Made by a program: the position numbers and the translations under genes | Notes under the pieces: model-generated | Told to the model about the DNA's origin: nothing | What the model saw: only the letters and a program-made list of their open reading frames with translations | Databases searched by the model: none | Part shown: in pieces, positions 61,841 to 64,000 of the stretch | How the letters are laid out: every line of letters starts with the position of its first letter | Numbering within the stretch: the stretch's first letter is position 1 | Origin: Candidatus Amarolinea dominans | Lineage (GTDB): Bacteria > Chloroflexota > Anaerolineae > SSC4 > Amarolineaceae | Length of the DNA: 64,000 bases | Assembly: GCA_016719785.1 (NCBI GenBank) | Contig: JADJYJ010000008.1 | Coordinates: 248,001 to 312,000 of the forward strand | Direction of reading: 5' to 3'

Positions 61841-64000
61841 CTACTCCAACGGTTTGACACTGCGCCGGCGGCCGTCCGCGCCGGTGCTGCGCTCGGCCGC
61901 TTCCTGAATCCAGGCTGCGTAGTTACCGACGGGCAAACCGGCGTCTTCCACAGCGGCAGCCAGTTCGGCCGGCGTGGCCGCGGCGAGACCGGCAAAGCTG
62001 TAGAAACCGGCCGCGGCCAGCGCATCGGCTGTCTTTTCGCCCACCTGCGCCAGCAGCGCCAGGTTATCAGGCTGCAGCGCGCGCAGCGACGGTTGTGCCT
62101 GCAGCGCCGCCGCGCCCTGCTCGGCTGCCAGCCTTGCCTGCCTGAGCCAGTCTGCATAATTGGTCTTGCGCCAGGCCGGCGCCTTGATGATGGCGGCCAC
62201 TTGTTCGACGGACAGTGCAGCCAGGCCGGCAAAGGTGGTGATGCCGGCCGCGCGCAGCCGCTGGTCATAGGCTGGGCCGATGCCGTCAATATCAATCAAG
62301 GGGTCATCGCCCAGGGTGATCGCTGCGGGGCCGCGTGTTGGCAGGCCACTGACCGCCATGCCGACAGCCCCCATGGCGAACGCGGGCATCTCGACCGCGG
62401 GCGCTTCGAAGGTTGGCAGTTCCAGCGTGGGCGTCTCGAATGCGCCAAGTTCGACCGCGGGCGCTTCGAAGGTCGGCAGTTCGACGGCGGGCAGGGCGAA
62501 TGCGCCCAGTTCGACCGCGGGCGCTTCCAGCGTAGGCATCTCGAATGCGCCCAGTTCGACCGCGGGCGCTTCGAAGGTCGGCAGTTCGACCGCAGGCGCT
62601 TCCAGCGTGGGCATCTCGAATGCGCCAAATTCGACCGCAGGCGCTTCCAGCGTAGGCATCTCGAATGCGCCAAGTTCGACCGCAGGCGTCTCGAAGGTCG
62701 GCAGTTCAACGGCGGGTGCTTCCAGCGTGGGCGTCTCGAATGCGCCCAGTTCGACCGCGGGCGTCTCGAAGGTTGGCAGTTCAACGGCGGGCGTCTCGAA
62801 TGCGCCAAGTTCGACCGCGGGCGCTTCAAAGGTCGGCAGTTCGACGGCAGGCAGTTCCAGCGTGGGCGTCTCGAATGCGCCAAGTTCGACCGCAGGCGTC
62901 TCGAAGGTTGGCAGTTCGACGGCGGGCGTCTCGAATGCGCCAAGTTCGACCGCGGGCGTCTCGAAGGTTGGCAGTTCAACGGCGGGCGTCTCGAATGCGC
63001 CAAGTTCGACCGCGGGCGCTTCAAAGGTCGGCAGTTCGACCGCAGGCGCTTCCAGCGTGGGCATCTCGAATGCGCCAAATTCGACCGCAGGCGCTTCCAG
63101 CGTAGGCATCTCGAATGCGCCAAGTTCGACCGCGGGCGTCTCGAAGGTCGGCAGTTCGATGGCGGGCAGTTCCAGCGTGGGCGTCTCGAATGCGCCAAGT
63201 TCGACCGCGGGCAGTTCCAGCGTGGGCGTCTCGAATACGCCAAGTTCGACCGCGGGCGCTTCGAAGGTTGGCAGTTCAACGGCGGGCGCATTGAAGGTTG
63301 GCAGTTCAACGGCGGGCGCTTCCAGCGTGGGCGTCTCGAATGTGCCCAGTTCGACCGCTGGCAGTTCCAGCGTGGGCGTCTCGAATACGCCAAGTTCGAC
63401 CGCAGGCGCTTCGAAGGTTGGCAGTTCAACGGCGGGCGCATTGAAGGTTGGCAGTTCAACGGCGGGCGCTTCCAGCGTGGGCGTCTCGAATGTGCCCAGT
63501 TCGACCGCTGGCAGTTCCAGCGTGGGCGTCTCGAATGCGCCAAGTTCGACCGCGGGCGCTTCGAAGGTCGGCAGTTCAACGGCGGGCGTCTCGAATGCGC
63601 CCAGTTCGACCGCGGGCGTCTCGAAGGTCGGCAGGGCGACGGCGGGCAGTTCCAGCGTGGGCATCTCGAATGCGCCAAGTTCGACCGCGGGCGCTTCGAA
63701 GGTCGGCAGTTCGACCGCAGGCGCTTCCAGCGTGGGCATCTCGAATGCGCCAAATTCGACCGCAGGCGCTTCCAGCGTAGGCGTCTCGAATGCGCCAAGT
63801 TCGACCGCGGGCGTCTCGAAGGTCGGCAGTTCAACGGCGGGTGCTTCCAGCGTGGGCGTCTCGAATGCGCCCAGTTCGACCGCGGGCGTCTCGAAGGTTG
63901 GCAGTTCAACGGCGGGCAGTTCCAGCGCGGGCGTCTCGAATGCGCCTAGTTCGACCGCGGGCGTCTCGAAGGTCGGCAGTTCGATGGCGGGCGTCTCGAA
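61841..64000 (-). CDS. Giant low-complexity repeat protein with C-terminal helix-hairpin-helix domains (5' end outside window)
   Basis: The minus-strand frame is open to the window edge (720 codons visible including the stop). From the edge to about 62360 it is built of decapeptide-like units such as TPAVELGAFE, APAVELPTFE and TPTLELPAVE, with acidic residues every few positions and no cysteine. The last ~170 residues are a normal domain: IDIDGIGPAYDQRLRAAGI and LALLAQVGEKTADALAAAGF are helix-hairpin-helix/DUF4332-like motifs, followed by the end RSVKPLE. The repeat makes the other strand and other frames open too, but only this frame leads into a recognisable domain and fits the operon with the Ig protein. 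Probably a scaffold or spacer protein; function unknown. Confidence 0.8.
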   Translation of the reverse strand, partial: FETPAIELPTFETPAVELGAFETPALELPAVELPTFETPAVELGAFETPTLEAPAVELPTFETPAVELGAFETPTLEAPAVEFGAFEMPTLEAPAVELPTFEAPAVELGAFEMPTLELPAVALPTFETPAVELGAFETPAVELPTFEAPAVELGAFETPTLELPAVELGTFETPTLEAPAVELPTFNAPAVELPTFEAPAVELGVFETPTLELPAVELGTFETPTLEAPAVELPTFNAPAVELPTFEAPAVELGVFETPTLELPAVELGAFETPTLELPAIELPTFETPAVELGAFEMPTLEAPAVEFGAFEMPTLEAPAVELPTFEAPAVELGAFETPAVELPTFETPAVELGAFETPAVELPTFETPAVELGAFETPTLELPAVELPTFEAPAVELGAFETPAVELPTFETPAVELGAFETPTLEAPAVELPTFETPAVELGAFEMPTLEAPAVEFGAFEMPTLEAPAVELPTFEAPAVELGAFEMPTLEAPAVELGAFALPAVELPTFEAPAVELGAFETPTLELPTFEAPAVEMPAFAMGAVGMAVSGLPTRGPAAITLGDDPLIDIDGIGPAYDQRLRAAGITTFAGLAALSVEQVAAIIKAPAWRKTNYADWLRQARLAAEQGAAALQAQPSLRALQPDNLALLAQVGEKTADALAAAGFYSFAGLAAATPAELAAAVEDAGLPVGNYAAWIQEAAERSTGADGRRRSVKPLE

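Noticed and set aside
61520..63949. 809-codon plus-strand open frame in the repeat gene
   Set aside because: It crosses the antisense of the Ig-domain protein and ends in pure repeat; only the minus strand leads into a known domain. Kept as a question in the findings.

Overview
The window is GC-rich bacterial DNA and reads as part of the chromosome of a free-living Gram-positive-type or monoderm-like bacterium. My best guess is a Chloroflexota (Anaerolineae/Caldilineae-like) genome. That assignment is inference from gene style: secreted dockerin proteins, a response regulator fused to a MinD/CpaE-like ATPase, a tig-clpP-clpX operon, RNase J, a FadN-type beta-oxidation operon, and many short palindromic repeats between genes. 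No rRNA or other phylogenetic marker is available to confirm it.

Layout. 1-9 kb: 3' part of a primary sigma factor gene, a large caspase/alpha-beta-hydrolase fusion protein, two tRNA-Ala genes with a consensus promoter and a terminator, an M64 peptidase with dockerin, a UbiA-family prenyltransferase, lspA with a coupled membrane gene, and an SDR oxidoreductase. 9-19.8 kb: an orphan Zn-ribbon DNA methyltransferase, a small YkgJ operon, dnaK, a membrane zinc peptidase, an HtrA protease, hisS, and the response regulator-ATPase fusion. 19.9-31 kb: a molybdenum-cofactor cluster (moeA, a DUF697 protein, moaC), a 7TM-PAS-GAF sensor kinase, tig-clpP-clpX, mutL. 31-40 kb: a fatty-acid beta-oxidation operon (two acyl-CoA dehydrogenases, FadN-like, thiolase, SCP2), a beta-propeller lipoprotein, and an enoyl-CoA hydratase gene broken by one amber codon. 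40-43 kb: a large secreted dockerin protein.

43-53.7 kb is the accessory part: an OLD-family ATPase/TOPRIM nuclease resembling GajA of Gabija, followed by only the last ~34 codons of a UvrD-type helicase; a type III restriction-modification pair (mod, res); two REP-type Y1 transposase genes (about 87% identical), each surrounded by arrays of a short hairpin repeat; a second copy of the helicase tail; and an intact antitoxin-like gene next to a truncated MazF-like toxin. This looks like a defence island that transposase/hairpin insertion has cut up. 53.8-64 kb: ftsK, RNase J, a serine-palmitoyltransferase-like enzyme with an adjacent reductase (possible sphingolipid synthesis), an Ig-domain membrane protein, and a giant low-complexity repeat protein running off the window.

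The most notable non-gene structure is a set of distinct small repeat families: a ~145-bp element with 19-bp inverted ends and perfect 9-bp target duplications (two copies); a 74-bp element with 15-bp ends lying directly upstream of hisS and tig; a 30-bp palindromic unit inserted in frame in both mutL and ftsK that always encodes ENRP(P/S); and the hairpin arrays linked to the Y1 transposases. Palindromic repeats fill most gaps between convergent genes.
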